From contig NZ_CP054151.1 in the NCBI RefSeq assembly GCF_021310995.1, positions 468,501 through 532,500 on the forward strand: DNA of 64,000 nucleotides. The letters run 5' to 3'. Of the stretch, positions 52,179 through 60,961 are shown one piece after another. Both the position numbers and the translations under genes were made by a program. Each line of letters opens with the position of its first letter. Position 1 is the stretch's first letter. The notes beneath the pieces were generated by a model that did not search any database, was not told where the DNA came from, and saw nothing but the letters and a program-made list of their open reading frames with translations. Origin of the DNA: Agrobacterium vaccinii (GTDB taxonomy: Bacteria > Pseudomonadota > Alphaproteobacteria > Rhizobiales > Rhizobiaceae).

Positions 52179-54454
52179 GCCGGAGCAACCCTGACAGGAA
52201 TGGACTTCGCCGCTGGTGTCTTGCTTTCCTCATCGTGCTGCCACAAGGGAATGAGCGAATTGCATTCGGGGAAATAGCCCGCGCAGCTGCCGGGCGGCAG
52301 ATCGTAGTCGATGACCTGCATACCGCTCAGCACGCGCACGATACCGTCGTCAACGGCGGTGGTAATCGTGGCCAACCCATCCTTCGCGATCCCCAATCGG
52401 ACACGATCGTCTGCATTCATCATCAGGATCATCCGGGATTTGTGGATGCCGCGCAGCCGGTCGTCATAGCCATAGACCGTAGTGTTGAACTGATCGTTGG
52501 ACCGCAGGGTGATGAGGCTCAGCACGTTGCGATCCTCTCCCGTCGAGAATCCGGAACACAGCGCCTTCGGCAGTTTGAAGTTCGCCTTGCCGGTGTCTGT
52601 CTCCCATATGCGGTTTCTGGCCGGAACGGGGCGCGGGAAGCCACCGGGAATATCGAGGCGCTTGTTGAAATCCTTGAAGGGTTCAGGGTACGTGGCTTCG
52701 ATGGCATCTCTGACACGGCTGTAATCGCCGACCCACTCATCCCACGGCACTTTTGGATTGGGCGTCAACGCGTGTTTTGCAATCTCAGCCACAATTCGGG
52801 GTTCCGACAGCAGGCTTTCGGCCGCGGGTTTGTATTTGCCGCGTGAGGCATGAATGCAGGTGGTGGAATCTTCGATGGTGACGATCTGCGGGCCAGTGGC
52901 TTGCTCGTCGATTTCCGTTCTGACCAGCGTGGGCAAAAGATAGGTCGTGGCGCCGGTGATCAGATGGCTTCGGTTGAGTTTGGTTGCGATTTGTACCGAG
53001 AGATCGAGCCCGCGCCATTTCTCTTCCATCAAGGTCCGCTCGGGAATGGCGCGTACGAAGTTGCCGCCCAGGCCGATGAAGGCCTTGATGCTGCCATCGA
53101 TGATACCCTCGCAGGCCTCAACCGTGTTGACGCCATCCTTGCGCGGAGGCTCGAAACCATATTGTTCGCCCAGACGATCGAGCGGAACCAGTTTGGTTTT
53201 TTCGGATATGCCGACCGTTCTCTGGCCCTGTACATTGGAGTGACCGCGTACGGGACAGATGCCAGCGCCGGGTCTGCCGATATTGCCGCGCATGAGCAAC
53301 AGGTTGATCAGCATCTGGACGTTGCTGATGCCATAACGATGCTGGGTCAGACCCATCCCATAGATGGCGATGACATTGCGTGCCTGAGAGTAGGTCCTTG
53401 CCGCTGCTTCGATGGAGGAGTGGCTGAGCCCGGACGTGGCAAGAATATCGGACCATGGCATGGTTCTGACGTAGTTTTCGAATTCGGCTAGACCGTGGGT
53501 GTGCTCCTCGATAAACGCGACATCGAGGACGCGCGGCCTTCCATCGGCAATGGCCTCGTCATCCCATTCGAACAGACACTTGGCCATGCCGACCATCGCT
53601 GCGATATCACCGCCAGCATTGACCTGATAATATTGCGTGGCAATATCGGTCGGCTTGTTGGTCAGCATCTGCCCGGGACTTTGGGGATTGACGAATTCGC
53701 GCCAGCCACGTTCTTTCAGCGGATTGAACACCACGACCGGTGCTCCGCGCTCGCGGACCTCCTGCAAGCTGTGCAACAGGCGGGGGGCGTTGGTGCCGAC
53801 GTTCTGACCAAAGGAAAGAATGCAATCCGTATGCTGGTAATCTTCCAGCAGGATGGTGCCGACTGGGGTTCCAATGCTTTGCGGCAAGGCCACAGACGTC
53901 GTTTCATGACACATGTTGGAACTGTCTGGGAGATTGTTGTTACCATAGAGCCGCGCCAGCAATTGGTACATGTAGGAGGTCTCAAGCGATGCGCGACCTG
54001 ATGCATAGAATACGACGGACTGCGGATCATAGCCTTTGAGTTTGAGGCAGATATCTGCAAATGCTTCGGCCCAACTCACTTCCTGATACCTGTCGGTCGC
54101 CGCATCATATCGCATGGGATGCGTCAAACGTCCCTCGTTTTCCAGATCGTAGTCGGCCCAATCAAGCAGTTCGGTGACGGTGTGTTTGGAAAAGAATTCG
54201 GGCGTGGTGCGCTTGGCCGTCAGGTCCCAGAATGTCGCCTTGGCACCGTTTTCACAAAACTCCGCCAGATGCGGTTTGCCCGGCTTGGCCCAGGCGCAAC
54301 TGGTACAGGCATAACCGCCCTTTTTGTTGTGGTCTGTCATCAGACCCGGGGCGGTCCTGACGGCCTTTTGCGTCACGGCATTTTTGACAACGGATTTGAT
54401 TGATCCCCAACCGCCTGTTGGCATGTTGTATGGCGCATATTTGACTTTTTTCAC
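52175..54454 (-). CDS. FdhF/YdeP-family molybdopterin oxidoreductase
   Basis: The product has 759 residues when started at GTG 54454 (KKVKYAPYNMPTGGWGSIKS), the same length as E. coli YdeP, and with an AAGGGTGGA ribosome site. A start at ATG 54478 is possible but weaker. N-terminal cysteines (ACTSCAWAKPGKP, then CENG) could hold an Fe-S cluster. The Mo-ligand region reads SSNMCHETTSVA: Cys replaces the Sec of FdhF and is followed by His. YdeP relatives are linked to acid stress and formate-like chemistry. Coupling to an FNT channel suggests formate as substrate; no beta or gamma formate dehydrogenase subunit is adjacent. Confidence 0.9.
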   Translation of the reverse strand: MKKVKYAPYNMPTGGWGSIKSVVKNAVTQKAVRTAPGLMTDHNKKGGYACTSCAWAKPGKPHLAEFCENGAKATFWDLTAKRTTPEFFSKHTVTELLDWADYDLENEGRLTHPMRYDAATDRYQEVSWAEAFADICLKLKGYDPQSVVFYASGRASLETSYMYQLLARLYGNNNLPDSSNMCHETTSVALPQSIGTPVGTILLEDYQHTDCILSFGQNVGTNAPRLLHSLQEVRERGAPVVVFNPLKERGWREFVNPQSPGQMLTNKPTDIATQYYQVNAGGDIAAMVGMAKCLFEWDDEAIADGRPRVLDVAFIEEHTHGLAEFENYVRTMPWSDILATSGLSHSSIEAAARTYSQARNVIAIYGMGLTQHRYGISNVQMLINLLLMRGNIGRPGAGICPVRGHSNVQGQRTVGISEKTKLVPLDRLGEQYGFEPPRKDGVNTVEACEGIIDGSIKAFIGLGGNFVRAIPERTLMEEKWRGLDLSVQIATKLNRSHLITGATTYLLPTLVRTEIDEQATGPQIVTIEDSTTCIHASRGKYKPAAESLLSEPRIVAEIAKHALTPNPKVPWDEWVGDYSRVRDAIEATYPEPFKDFNKRLDIPGGFPRPVPARNRIWETDTGKANFKLPKALCSGFSTGEDRNVLSLITLRSNDQFNTTVYGYDDRLRGIHKSRMILMMNADDRVRLGIAKDGLATITTAVDDGIVRVLSGMQVIDYDLPPGSCAGYFPECNSLIPLWQHDEESKTPAAKSIPVRVAPA

Positions 54455-54619
54455 CGTTCCACCCTTGCTCTTATCCATGAATGCTGAACCGCACCCAAGC
54501 CCAGTTGTTCCAACGCGCAACGACGCATTCTCGCGATTGCGAGACGTGGAATTCGCCAGTTTCCGAAAACTCCAGAATGGCCTGATATCGGCGGACGCAG
54601 GACGCAACCGCGCATCATC

Positions 54620-54663
54620 TCCTGACCAGCCAATGGAAAAATCCTGACCAGCCAATGGAAAAA
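54620..54663. repeat. Perfect 22-bp tandem duplication
   Basis: A unit running 54620-54641 is repeated without change at 54642-54663; each copy starts TCCTGACCAGCCAATGG and ends in an A-run. It lies upstream of the ydeP-like gene and of the ctaG promoter, so it may be a doubled protein-binding site or a recent slip duplication. Confidence 0.9.
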
Positions 54664-54726
54664 CGTGCGTAAGAGTTCCCTAAAAAGCTACGCGGAGTTG
54701 TAACCAAAGGGTGATGGAAAATTTGT

Positions 54727-54751
54727 GGAACAGTTTGTTCTTATATGCGTT
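54727..54751 (+). promoter_or_regulatory. EcfG-type general-stress promoter (perfect match) before ctaG
   Basis: GGAAC (54727-54731), a 16-base spacer, and CGTT (54748-54751) match the EcfG consensus exactly. The start of transcription would fall near 54758, upstream of the TTG start at 54806 but downstream of the GTG at 54725, which supports the TTG start. Confidence 0.8.
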
Positions 54752-54805
54752 GCGAGTGATGTAACCAGAGTTTGCCCATACATCTTTCAATTAGGAAACA
54801 GCATA

Positions 54806-55543
54806 TTGCCGAGCACGCTTGACCCCTATTGCGGCCCAGCTCCGACGCTCCAAAATGCACTATCCTCGTGGAATTTTGACCCTGTTCTCATCGCTTGTAT
54901 CGCAGGCGTTGCAGTGGCGTTTCATTATGCCGCGCCGCTTCCGAGGGGATGGAAGACAGGCCTGCTGGTTTTCCTGTTGATTGCCGCATTTGTCTCGCCG
55001 CTTTGTGCCATGACCAGCGCCCTCTTTTCTGTAAGGTTGGCCCACCATATTCTCATCGGCTCGGTCATCGTGCCTTTTGTCGTCATGATCGGCTGGCCGA
55101 CACAGCGGTGGCTCACGAAAATTCCGTTGGAAGCCATCTTCGTTGTGCACACCGCAATCTACTGGGTTTGGCATCTGCCCTTCGGTTATGCCTTTGCCCT
55201 GTCAGGCACCTGGCAATACTGGCTGATGCAGATCGCGCTCATCGTCGCATCCATTCTGCTGTGGCACGCTCTGCTCTCGCGCAATACGTCGGTGGTGGCC
55301 ACCACCAGCCTGGCGCTCGGCACCATGGTGCAAATGGGCTTTCTCGGCGCCATCCTGACATTTGCACCTGTAACGCTTTTCGAAGCGCATTTCGCGACAA
55401 CGCAGGCCTTTGGATTCACACCGCTTGCGGATCAGCAATTGGCCGGTGTGCTGATGTGGACGCTGGGCTTTGCGCCATATGCAATCGTTGTCCTGTGGTG
55501 CATGCGCACGCGCCTGCTTCATCCCCGTCCGGCAGAGCAGTGA
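54806..55543 (+). CDS. ctaG: Cytochrome c oxidase assembly factor CtaG family protein
   Basis: A 245-residue polytopic membrane protein. YWVWHLPFGYAFALSGTWQY and HALLSRNTSVVA are typical of the CtaG (caa3_CtaG) family, which helps assemble CuA/CuB-type oxidases. TTG at 54806 with AGGA upstream is preferred over GTG 54725, which would precede the likely transcription start. First gene of the oxidase cluster. Confidence 0.85.
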   Translation: MPSTLDPYCGPAPTLQNALSSWNFDPVLIACIAGVAVAFHYAAPLPRGWKTGLLVFLLIAAFVSPLCAMTSALFSVRLAHHILIGSVIVPFVVMIGWPTQRWLTKIPLEAIFVVHTAIYWVWHLPFGYAFALSGTWQYWLMQIALIVASILLWHALLSRNTSVVATTSLALGTMVQMGFLGAILTFAPVTLFEAHFATTQAFGFTPLADQQLAGVLMWTLGFAPYAIVVLWCMRTRLLHPRPAEQ

Positions 55544-55548
55544 GCGCG

Positions 55549-56046
55549 ATGGTATTCATCAAATTCCTGCACATCATGGCCATTTCCGTTTGGGCCGCCG
55601 GGCTCGTCAGCCTGCCGGGGCTGTACGTGCAGCGGGCCCATATCGTGAGGGATGATGACCTTTTCCGGCTTCAGAAGATCGTCCGTTTTTCCTACGTGCG
55701 CGTCATCTCGCCTGCCGCATTCATCGCCATTGCCACCGGCACCGTCCTGATTTTTCTGCAGAACCCGTTCAGTGCATGGTTTTCCATGAAGCTGGCATTC
55801 GTCGGCATCATGGTCGTCATCCACGTCATGACCGGCCTCGTCATCATCCGCCTCTTCAACGATGGCGAGGTGTACCCGGTATGGCGCTTTGTTTCGGTCA
55901 CCATCATCAGCGGGTTTGTGGTGGGAGCTATCTTTTTTCTGGTGCTGGCGCGACCGGACGCACCCTTTGCCCTGCCATCAGGATGGGCAGAGCCGGGCGC
56001 GCTCAAACAGCTTATCTCGCACATCAGTCCTTGGGAGATACCATGA
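55549..56046 (+). CDS. CopD-like integral membrane protein
   Basis: The product has 165 residues and four membrane helices. The opening MVFIKFLHIMAISVWAAGLV (K-F-L-H, W) is typical of CopD/DUF2269-like proteins with conserved His in helix 1; a second His lies in helix 3 (MVVIHVMTGLV). Possible roles are copper or haem handling for the oxidase. It starts five bases after ctaG and converges with the DUF2231 gene, overlapping it by 23 bp. Confidence 0.75.
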   Translation: MVFIKFLHIMAISVWAAGLVSLPGLYVQRAHIVRDDDLFRLQKIVRFSYVRVISPAAFIAIATGTVLIFLQNPFSAWFSMKLAFVGIMVVIHVMTGLVIIRLFNDGEVYPVWRFVSVTIISGFVVGAIFFLVLARPDAPFALPSGWAEPGALKQLISHISPWEIP

Positions 56047-56521
56047 GGCCGATGCCATGATCGAAGATCAGTTTGCCGCCGTGCCATCCAGCCAGTCCGG
56101 TGAGAACGGACGCCAGGAGCGAGAGACCCAGCCCGTGCGGAAGAACGTCGATGGTTTCGGTGACACGCCCGCCCCAGTTGGCACCTGCAACGGCAATCAA
56201 CGACATGGCAGCAATGCCATGCGCCCAGCTGGCGACCCTCGCCCGAATGCCGGACACCAGCAACAATTCCGCTGTGCCAATCAGCCCCGCGGCAATGCCG
56301 CTGAAGAAGGCGCCGCCCGAAGCCCAGAGTGCCGCCCTCATCCAGAAATGATCACCGCTCCACCAGAACATGACATCCGCAGCCAAAGTGGCGATTACCA
56401 GCGCAATGGGGAAGTGCACCGTCATGGCGTGGAGGGGATGACCGGCAACCGCGACAGCGGAATTTGTAGTCTTTTCCTCCACCTTGGAAATCACTGGGTT
56501 CGGCTTGTCTGTTTCTGGCAT
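56024..56521 (-). CDS. DUF2231-family membrane protein
   Basis: The product has 165 residues. A soluble N-terminus (MPETDKPNPVISKVEEKTTN) is followed by four helices; GHPLHAMTVHFPIALVIATL carries the His residues typical of DUF2231. It lies antisense within the oxidase cluster and overlaps the CopD-like gene tail-to-tail. Its start is close to the unclear beginning of coxII. A near-consensus EcfG promoter (56545-56570) faces it. Confidence 0.85.
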   Translation of the reverse strand: MPETDKPNPVISKVEEKTTNSAVAVAGHPLHAMTVHFPIALVIATLAADVMFWWSGDHFWMRAALWASGGAFFSGIAAGLIGTAELLLVSGIRARVASWAHGIAAMSLIAVAGANWGGRVTETIDVLPHGLGLSLLASVLTGLAGWHGGKLIFDHGIGLMVSPKD

Positions 56522-56524
56522 CCA

Positions 56525-57244
56525 CTGGCTCCTGTTTGGCTATCAACACGGCGATCCGCTTTCCGGTTCCGGGGTTTAGGTACGCTGTTCCTTGCCAGCG
56601 CCATGCTCTCTGGCTGTCAGGGAGACCTATCGACCCTCGATCCCGCCGGGCCCTCGACCGAGGCTTTTGCGAAGCTTTGGTGGGCGATGCTGGCAGGTTC
56701 TGCTGTGATCTTCGCGCTCGTCATAGGCCTGCTCTTCATGGTCCTGATGGCGCGAGGGCGTTTCAAATCCATCGATCCGAAGCGCTGGATCGTCCTGGGC
56801 GGCATCATCATGCCCATCCCCATCCTCATCGCTTTGTTGGGCTATGCCTTCTATCAGGGTGAGAAAATGTTCGGCGCAAACACGCCCCGCCCCGCGGTCA
56901 CGATTGCGGCAACAGCCCGAATGTGGAGCTGGGAGTTCGCCTATCAGATCGATGGCAGACAGGTCACGTCCCGCGATGTTCTGCACATACCGGTCGGCCT
57001 GCCGGTGAAAATCGACACGACGAGCGTGGACGTCATCCATAGCTTCTGGGTGCCACGGCTTGGCGGCAAGATCGACTCCATTCCCGGCCAGATCAACACG
57101 ATCACGGTGCTGGCAGATATCGAGGGCACCTTCGGGGGCATTTGTTCTGAGTATTGCGGGCAAGGCCATACCGCCATGACCTTCCGCGTCCAGACACACA
57201 GCCTGCCCGATTATGAAAACACCGTGAGGAATTTAGCCCCGTGA
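56525..57244 (+). CDS. Cytochrome c oxidase subunit II (start unclear)
   Basis: The frame encodes a lipoprotein-like N-terminus (GLGTLFLASAMLSGC, lipobox Cys) and then one or two membrane helices (FAKLWWAMLAGSAVIFALVI; WIVLGGIIMPIPILIALLGY). The CuA domain has ligands in DVIHSFWVP and CSEYCGQGHTAM (Cys, Glu, Cys, His, Met complete). No ATG/GTG/TTG lies in frame between about 56440 and 56603. The CTG at 56525 would give a sensible signal peptide. A TTG at 56536 is in another frame and would need a one-base loss in the G-run 56571-56574. An ATG at 56603 is too short for export. Confidence 0.85.
   Translation: MAPVWLSTRRSAFRFRGLGTLFLASAMLSGCQGDLSTLDPAGPSTEAFAKLWWAMLAGSAVIFALVIGLLFMVLMARGRFKSIDPKRWIVLGGIIMPIPILIALLGYAFYQGEKMFGANTPRPAVTIAATARMWSWEFAYQIDGRQVTSRDVLHIPVGLPVKIDTTSVDVIHSFWVPRLGGKIDSIPGQINTITVLADIEGTFGGICSEYCGQGHTAMTFRVQTHSLPDYENTVRNLAP
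56545..56570 (-). promoter_or_regulatory. Possible EcfG-type promoter facing the DUF2231 gene
   Basis: On the minus strand GGAAC (complement of 56566-56570) is followed 18 bases later by GTT (complement of 56545-56547), the long-spacer variant without the preferred C. It lies 24 bp upstream of the DUF2231 start. Tentative. Confidence 0.35.
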
Positions 57245-59748
57245 TGGACCGATCCATACCCACGCAGAAGCTGTCTCCCATCGCCCTGCACAGGCAGCTC
57301 GATGCGATCTGGAATGCTGGTTCGGGCATCAAGCGTTTTGCCGCGGTCAATCACAACGTCATCGGCAAACGCTTCATGTTGACGGCGCTGGTGTTTTTCG
57401 CCATCGGTGGCTTCCTCGGCATGCTGATTCGCACGCAACTGGCGACTGCTACCAACGGGTTCATGGACGCAGCGCAATATGCGCAGGTCTTCACCATGCA
57501 CGGGACCATCATGATGTTCCTGTTTGCCATCCCGTTTTTCGAAGGCCTGTCCATGTATCTGCTGCCGAAGATGCTGGGCGCGCGCGATCTGGCCTTTCCC
57601 AGATTATCCGCTTACGGATACTGGTGTTATCTCTTCGGCGGCTCGATGCTGATCTTCGCACTTGGCACCGGCATCGCGCCGGATGGCGGCTGGTTCATGT
57701 ACACGCCGCTCTCATCATCAAAATACAGCCCCGGCATCAATGCCGATATCTGGCTGCTGGGCATCACCTTCGTGGAGATTTCCGCAATCAGCGCCGCCAT
57801 CGAAATCGTGGTCACGATCATTCGCATGCGCGCGCCGGGAATGTCTCTGGTCAGAATGCCGATCTTCGCTTGGTACATGCTGGTGGTCGGCGGCATGATG
57901 CTCGTCGGATTTCCGCCTCTCATCCTCGGATCTATCCTGCTGGAAGCGGAACGTGCTTTCGACCTGCCATTCTTCGTTCCTGACCGAGGCGGCGATCCGC
58001 TGCTGTGGCAGCATCTGTTCTGGCTGTTCGGACACCCGGAGGTCTACATCATCTTTCTTCCCGCCGCGGGCGCCTTGTCCACCATCATTCCAGTGCTGGC
58101 GAGAACGACGCTGACCGGCTATGAGATCATCATCGCGGCCCTGATGGCCATGGCCTTTCTCTCATTCGGCCTGTGGGTGCATCACATGTACACCGTCGGC
58201 ATTCCTCATGTCGCATTGTCGTTCTTCTCAGCCGCCAGCGCGCTCGTCGCCATACCCACATCGGTTCAGATTTTCGCCTGGCTTGCGACGCTTGCCCAGG
58301 GGCGCCCGCAATTGAACGTGCCGATGCTGCATATCATCGGCTTCTTCGTCGTCTTCGTCATGGGTGGCTTGACCGGCGTGATGCTGGCCATGGTGCCGTT
58401 CGACCAGCAGGCGCATGATACGCATTTCGTGGTGGCGCATCTGCATTATGTACTGGTGGGTGGTTTCCTGTTCCCCATGCTTGCAGGCCTCTATTACTGG
58501 ATACCGCACATCAACGGACGCCAGCCCGTGCAGCATCTGTCGCATGCCGCCTTCTGGATGATCTTTATCGGGTTCAACCTGACGTTCTTCATGATGCATC
58601 TGACAGGCCTGCTTGGCATGCCGCGCAGAATCTATGCATACCCTGAGGGTTCGCCATGGGAATGGCTGAACCTGCTGTCGTCCTTCGGCAGTTTCATCAT
58701 GGCCATGGGCTTCATGCTGGTCGCACTCGACATGGTGCTGATCTTCATTTTCGGAAAGCGGTTTAGGCGTAACCCTTGGAAAGCGGGAACGCTGGAATGG
58801 GCCATGCCCACACCTCCCCCATCCTACAGTTTCGCGTCGATCCCCCACATTTCAGAACGGGCCGACAATCTGCCGATCGATAAGCTGGGGGCCGAACTGG
58901 CAGCAGGCAGGGGCTATTTGGGTTTCTCACGCAATGGCTGGATGGAAACTCTGGGTGTCGATGCGATCTCCGGCGAACCCAATCAAATCATCATTCTGCC
59001 GAGACCGACCTATCTGCCGTTGTTCACGGCAATCACGACCGGCGGGGTCTTCGTCTCGCTTCTTCTCAAACTCTATCCCGTCGCGGTGATGTTCGGCCTG
59101 CTAACGCTTGGCCTTTTCCTGCTGTGGACCCGAAACCCGGATGCCAAGACGGATCGTGGTCTGCTCGACGCATCCAAAGACTGCCGCCTGCCGCTGCATT
59201 TCGAAAGCCGGGAGGCGCCGACTATTCTGGCAATGCGTCTGGTGCTGATCGCCAATGCCACGCTGTTTTCGTCTCTCCTGTTTGGAGGCTTGTTCCTCTG
59301 GGTTTCGAACCTCGATCCAAGGCCATTTACAGTTGTAACATCGACTTGGGGAGCGTCGTTCGTGATACTCTGTGCTCTCGTTGCAACATGCGTGGGCGCG
59401 TTAGCAGGCGTCAAAAGAGCCTCATGCAAACAGATGCTTATCGTTTCGATGGTTGCTTATGGCGCAGCGGCATCTCTGCTGCTGGTAGAATTACATGGGC
59501 GCTACGAGGCAGCTACGATACAGGCTCTCGATGCGGTCGAATTTGCTGTCTCCAGCTACTTGCTGCTGCACCTCGCCCTTGGCCTCGTATTTTCCGGCTT
59601 TTGCCTGTGGCGCACCCGCCACTACATTTCCGGGGCGCGTCAAAACGATCTCCAGATCGGCTCTCTGTGGCACCGCTACTGCCTCGCCATCGTCCTGATC
59701 GCGTGGCTATACCCGCATCTCCTGACAACACTGACGCCAGGAGGGTGA
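57244..59748 (+). CDS. Cytochrome c oxidase subunit I-III fusion (CtaD-CtaE)
   Basis: The product has 834 residues. Subunit I (about 1-560) has all haem/copper residues in view: MHGTIMMF (haem a His), WLFGHPEVYIIFLP (CuB His, cross-linked Tyr, gating Glu), LWVHHMYTVG (two CuB His) and THFVVAHLHYVLVGG (haem His pair). A linker of about 60 residues (560-620) leads to a subunit III-like region (about 625-834), shorter than usual. The ATG at 57244 overlaps the coxII stop (TGATG). This is a heme-copper oxidase of the A family with both proton-channel Glu and His-Tyr pair present. Confidence 0.93.
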   Translation: MDRSIPTQKLSPIALHRQLDAIWNAGSGIKRFAAVNHNVIGKRFMLTALVFFAIGGFLGMLIRTQLATATNGFMDAAQYAQVFTMHGTIMMFLFAIPFFEGLSMYLLPKMLGARDLAFPRLSAYGYWCYLFGGSMLIFALGTGIAPDGGWFMYTPLSSSKYSPGINADIWLLGITFVEISAISAAIEIVVTIIRMRAPGMSLVRMPIFAWYMLVVGGMMLVGFPPLILGSILLEAERAFDLPFFVPDRGGDPLLWQHLFWLFGHPEVYIIFLPAAGALSTIIPVLARTTLTGYEIIIAALMAMAFLSFGLWVHHMYTVGIPHVALSFFSAASALVAIPTSVQIFAWLATLAQGRPQLNVPMLHIIGFFVVFVMGGLTGVMLAMVPFDQQAHDTHFVVAHLHYVLVGGFLFPMLAGLYYWIPHINGRQPVQHLSHAAFWMIFIGFNLTFFMMHLTGLLGMPRRIYAYPEGSPWEWLNLLSSFGSFIMAMGFMLVALDMVLIFIFGKRFRRNPWKAGTLEWAMPTPPPSYSFASIPHISERADNLPIDKLGAELAAGRGYLGFSRNGWMETLGVDAISGEPNQIIILPRPTYLPLFTAITTGGVFVSLLLKLYPVAVMFGLLTLGLFLLWTRNPDAKTDRGLLDASKDCRLPLHFESREAPTILAMRLVLIANATLFSSLLFGGLFLWVSNLDPRPFTVVTSTWGASFVILCALVATCVGALAGVKRASCKQMLIVSMVAYGAAASLLLVELHGRYEAATIQALDAVEFAVSSYLLLHLALGLVFSGFCLWRTRHYISGARQNDLQIGSLWHRYCLAIVLIAWLYPHLLTTLTPGG

Positions 59749-59752
59749 ACCG

Positions 59753-60070
59753 ATGCGATATCGGTTGATGCTGGTGATCCTGGGACCGTTCGTTATGTGG
59801 AGCATCTATTTCATCACGCTCTACGGCATTCAGGCCGTGGGATGCAGGGCGAATTGGGATACCGTTTTTCTGGCCGGCATTCCCGTCCTCCGACTGATCC
59901 TTGTCACTCTTCTCGTACTATCGGCAGTGGCATCGACGTCGATTTACATCGTAACAACAAAAGTTCATGCCGATCAGGTAATGAGACGGATCGGGAGCTA
60001 CTGCGCAGCCGCTGGCCTCTTCTCAACGATCCTAATATTTCCGGGGGTCTTCTGGTTGCAATTGTGTTGA
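59753..60070 (+). CDS. Small membrane protein of the oxidase cluster
   Basis: The product has 105 residues with three membrane helices (LMLVILGPFVMWSIYFITLY; AGIPVLRLILVTLLVLSAVA; IGSYCAAAGLFSTILIFPGV). GGAGGG precedes the ATG, which lies four bases after the subunit I-III stop. I do not recognise a named family; its position suggests an accessory or subunit IV-like role in the oxidase. Confidence 0.8.
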   Translation: MRYRLMLVILGPFVMWSIYFITLYGIQAVGCRANWDTVFLAGIPVLRLILVTLLVLSAVASTSIYIVTTKVHADQVMRRIGSYCAAAGLFSTILIFPGVFWLQLC

Positions 60071-60412
60071 CGGAGCCGAGCGATAAATGAGATGGCTAAA
60101 CGTAGAAAGTCATTTTTAAATGAGCTTACTCTGGTAGTTACAACCGTCTCCGCCAACTCTCTGCGCATTTGAATTTAGACACCACTTGGTGACGATTTCG
60201 GTATAATCATCGCTCAGATGCCGCTCGAACTCTCAGTTTGAGGCGAGCCTCACACTTGGAGGCGTTGGAACTCTTCAGCCGCTCGTGCCACCGCCGACAT
60301 CATGGCATCCATGGAGGTTCTCGACCTGATGGAGCAGCAGTTCCTTGCGGCAGCAGGCAACGATCTGATGGCGCGGATTGCGTCTGGCGAGATCGATACG
60401 GAGGCCAAACAC
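60071..60412. other. Gap between oxidase cluster and rRNA operon, possible gene remnant
   Basis: No intact gene is convincing. A frame from about 60302 (MASMEVLDLMEQQFLAAAGN) has coding-like codon use and an acidic helical product, but it runs through the rRNA-operon terminator (60413-60444) and into tRNA-fMet, where it reads GAGFEPA. It may be a decayed gene fragment. No repeats or promoters stand out in 60071-60300. Confidence 0.4.
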
Positions 60413-60444
60413 AAAAAGCTCCTCAACCAGTATGGTGAGGAGCT
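60413..60444 (-). terminator. Rho-independent terminator of the rRNA operon
   Basis: On the minus strand AGCTCCTCACCA pairs with TGG(T)TGAGGAGCT around a GTA-type loop with one bulged base, and a T-run (complement of 60413-60417) follows. It is 42 bp downstream of tRNA-fMet. Confidence 0.85.
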
Positions 60445-60485
60445 TAAACGTAAATATTTGGAATGGTCGAATTTACAAGTTTCAG

Positions 60486-60562
<77 letters not shown>

Positions 60563-60719
60563 TCCAGCGCATTCGGCTTTGCCGAATGTCGCGGCTACGT
60601 CATCGTTTTCGCGATGACGGACTGTGCCGGAGCAAATCCTATTGGATTTGTCTCCTGTAAGGGACGCACCATTATAGGGCGCGTCTTCTTCTTTTTTCCG
60701 GCTTCGCGCTTAAACGACG

Positions 60720-60742
60720 AAAGGCCGCTTGAGCGGCCCTTT
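60720..60742 (-). terminator. Hairpin between 5S rRNA and tRNA-fMet
   Basis: GGCCGC (60723-60728) pairs with GCGGCC (60733-60738) around TTGA, extended by AAA/TTT across one extra C. As the operon continues to tRNA-fMet, it is more likely a processing or attenuating stem than the final terminator. Confidence 0.5.
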
Positions 60743-60800
60743 GATCGGCTGGGCCGAAGGAGTGTGTTGAGAAGACTGTTTTGATGAGTTGCGTTTTGCA

Positions 60801-60918
60801 GACCTGGCAGCGACCTACTCTCCCGCGTCTTAAGACGGAGTACCATTGGCGCTGGGGCGTTTCACGGCCGTGTTCGGAATGGGAACGGGTGCAGCCGCCC
60901 CGCAATAACCACCAGGTC
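60801..60918 (-). rRNA. rrf: 5S ribosomal RNA
   Basis: The reverse strand begins GACCTGGTGGTTATTGCGGG and ends GAGTAGGTCGCTGCCAGGTC. The two ends pair, and internal blocks (CCGTTCCCATTCCGAACACG) are those of alphaproteobacterial 5S rRNA. Ends are estimated from the terminal helix. Confidence 0.96.
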
Positions 60919-60930
60919 GGCAAAACGCAA

Positions 60931-60961
60931 CATATGATCCATGCTTTGCATGGATCATATG
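60931..60961. repeat. 14-bp perfect inverted repeat in the rRNA spacer
   Basis: CATATGATCCATGC (60931-60944) pairs with GCATGGATCATATG (60948-60961) around TTT. Flanking GCAA/TTGC and AAAA/TTTT extend the stem across single mismatches to about 22 pairs. It lies 13 bp from the 5S 5' end. Confidence 0.9.
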
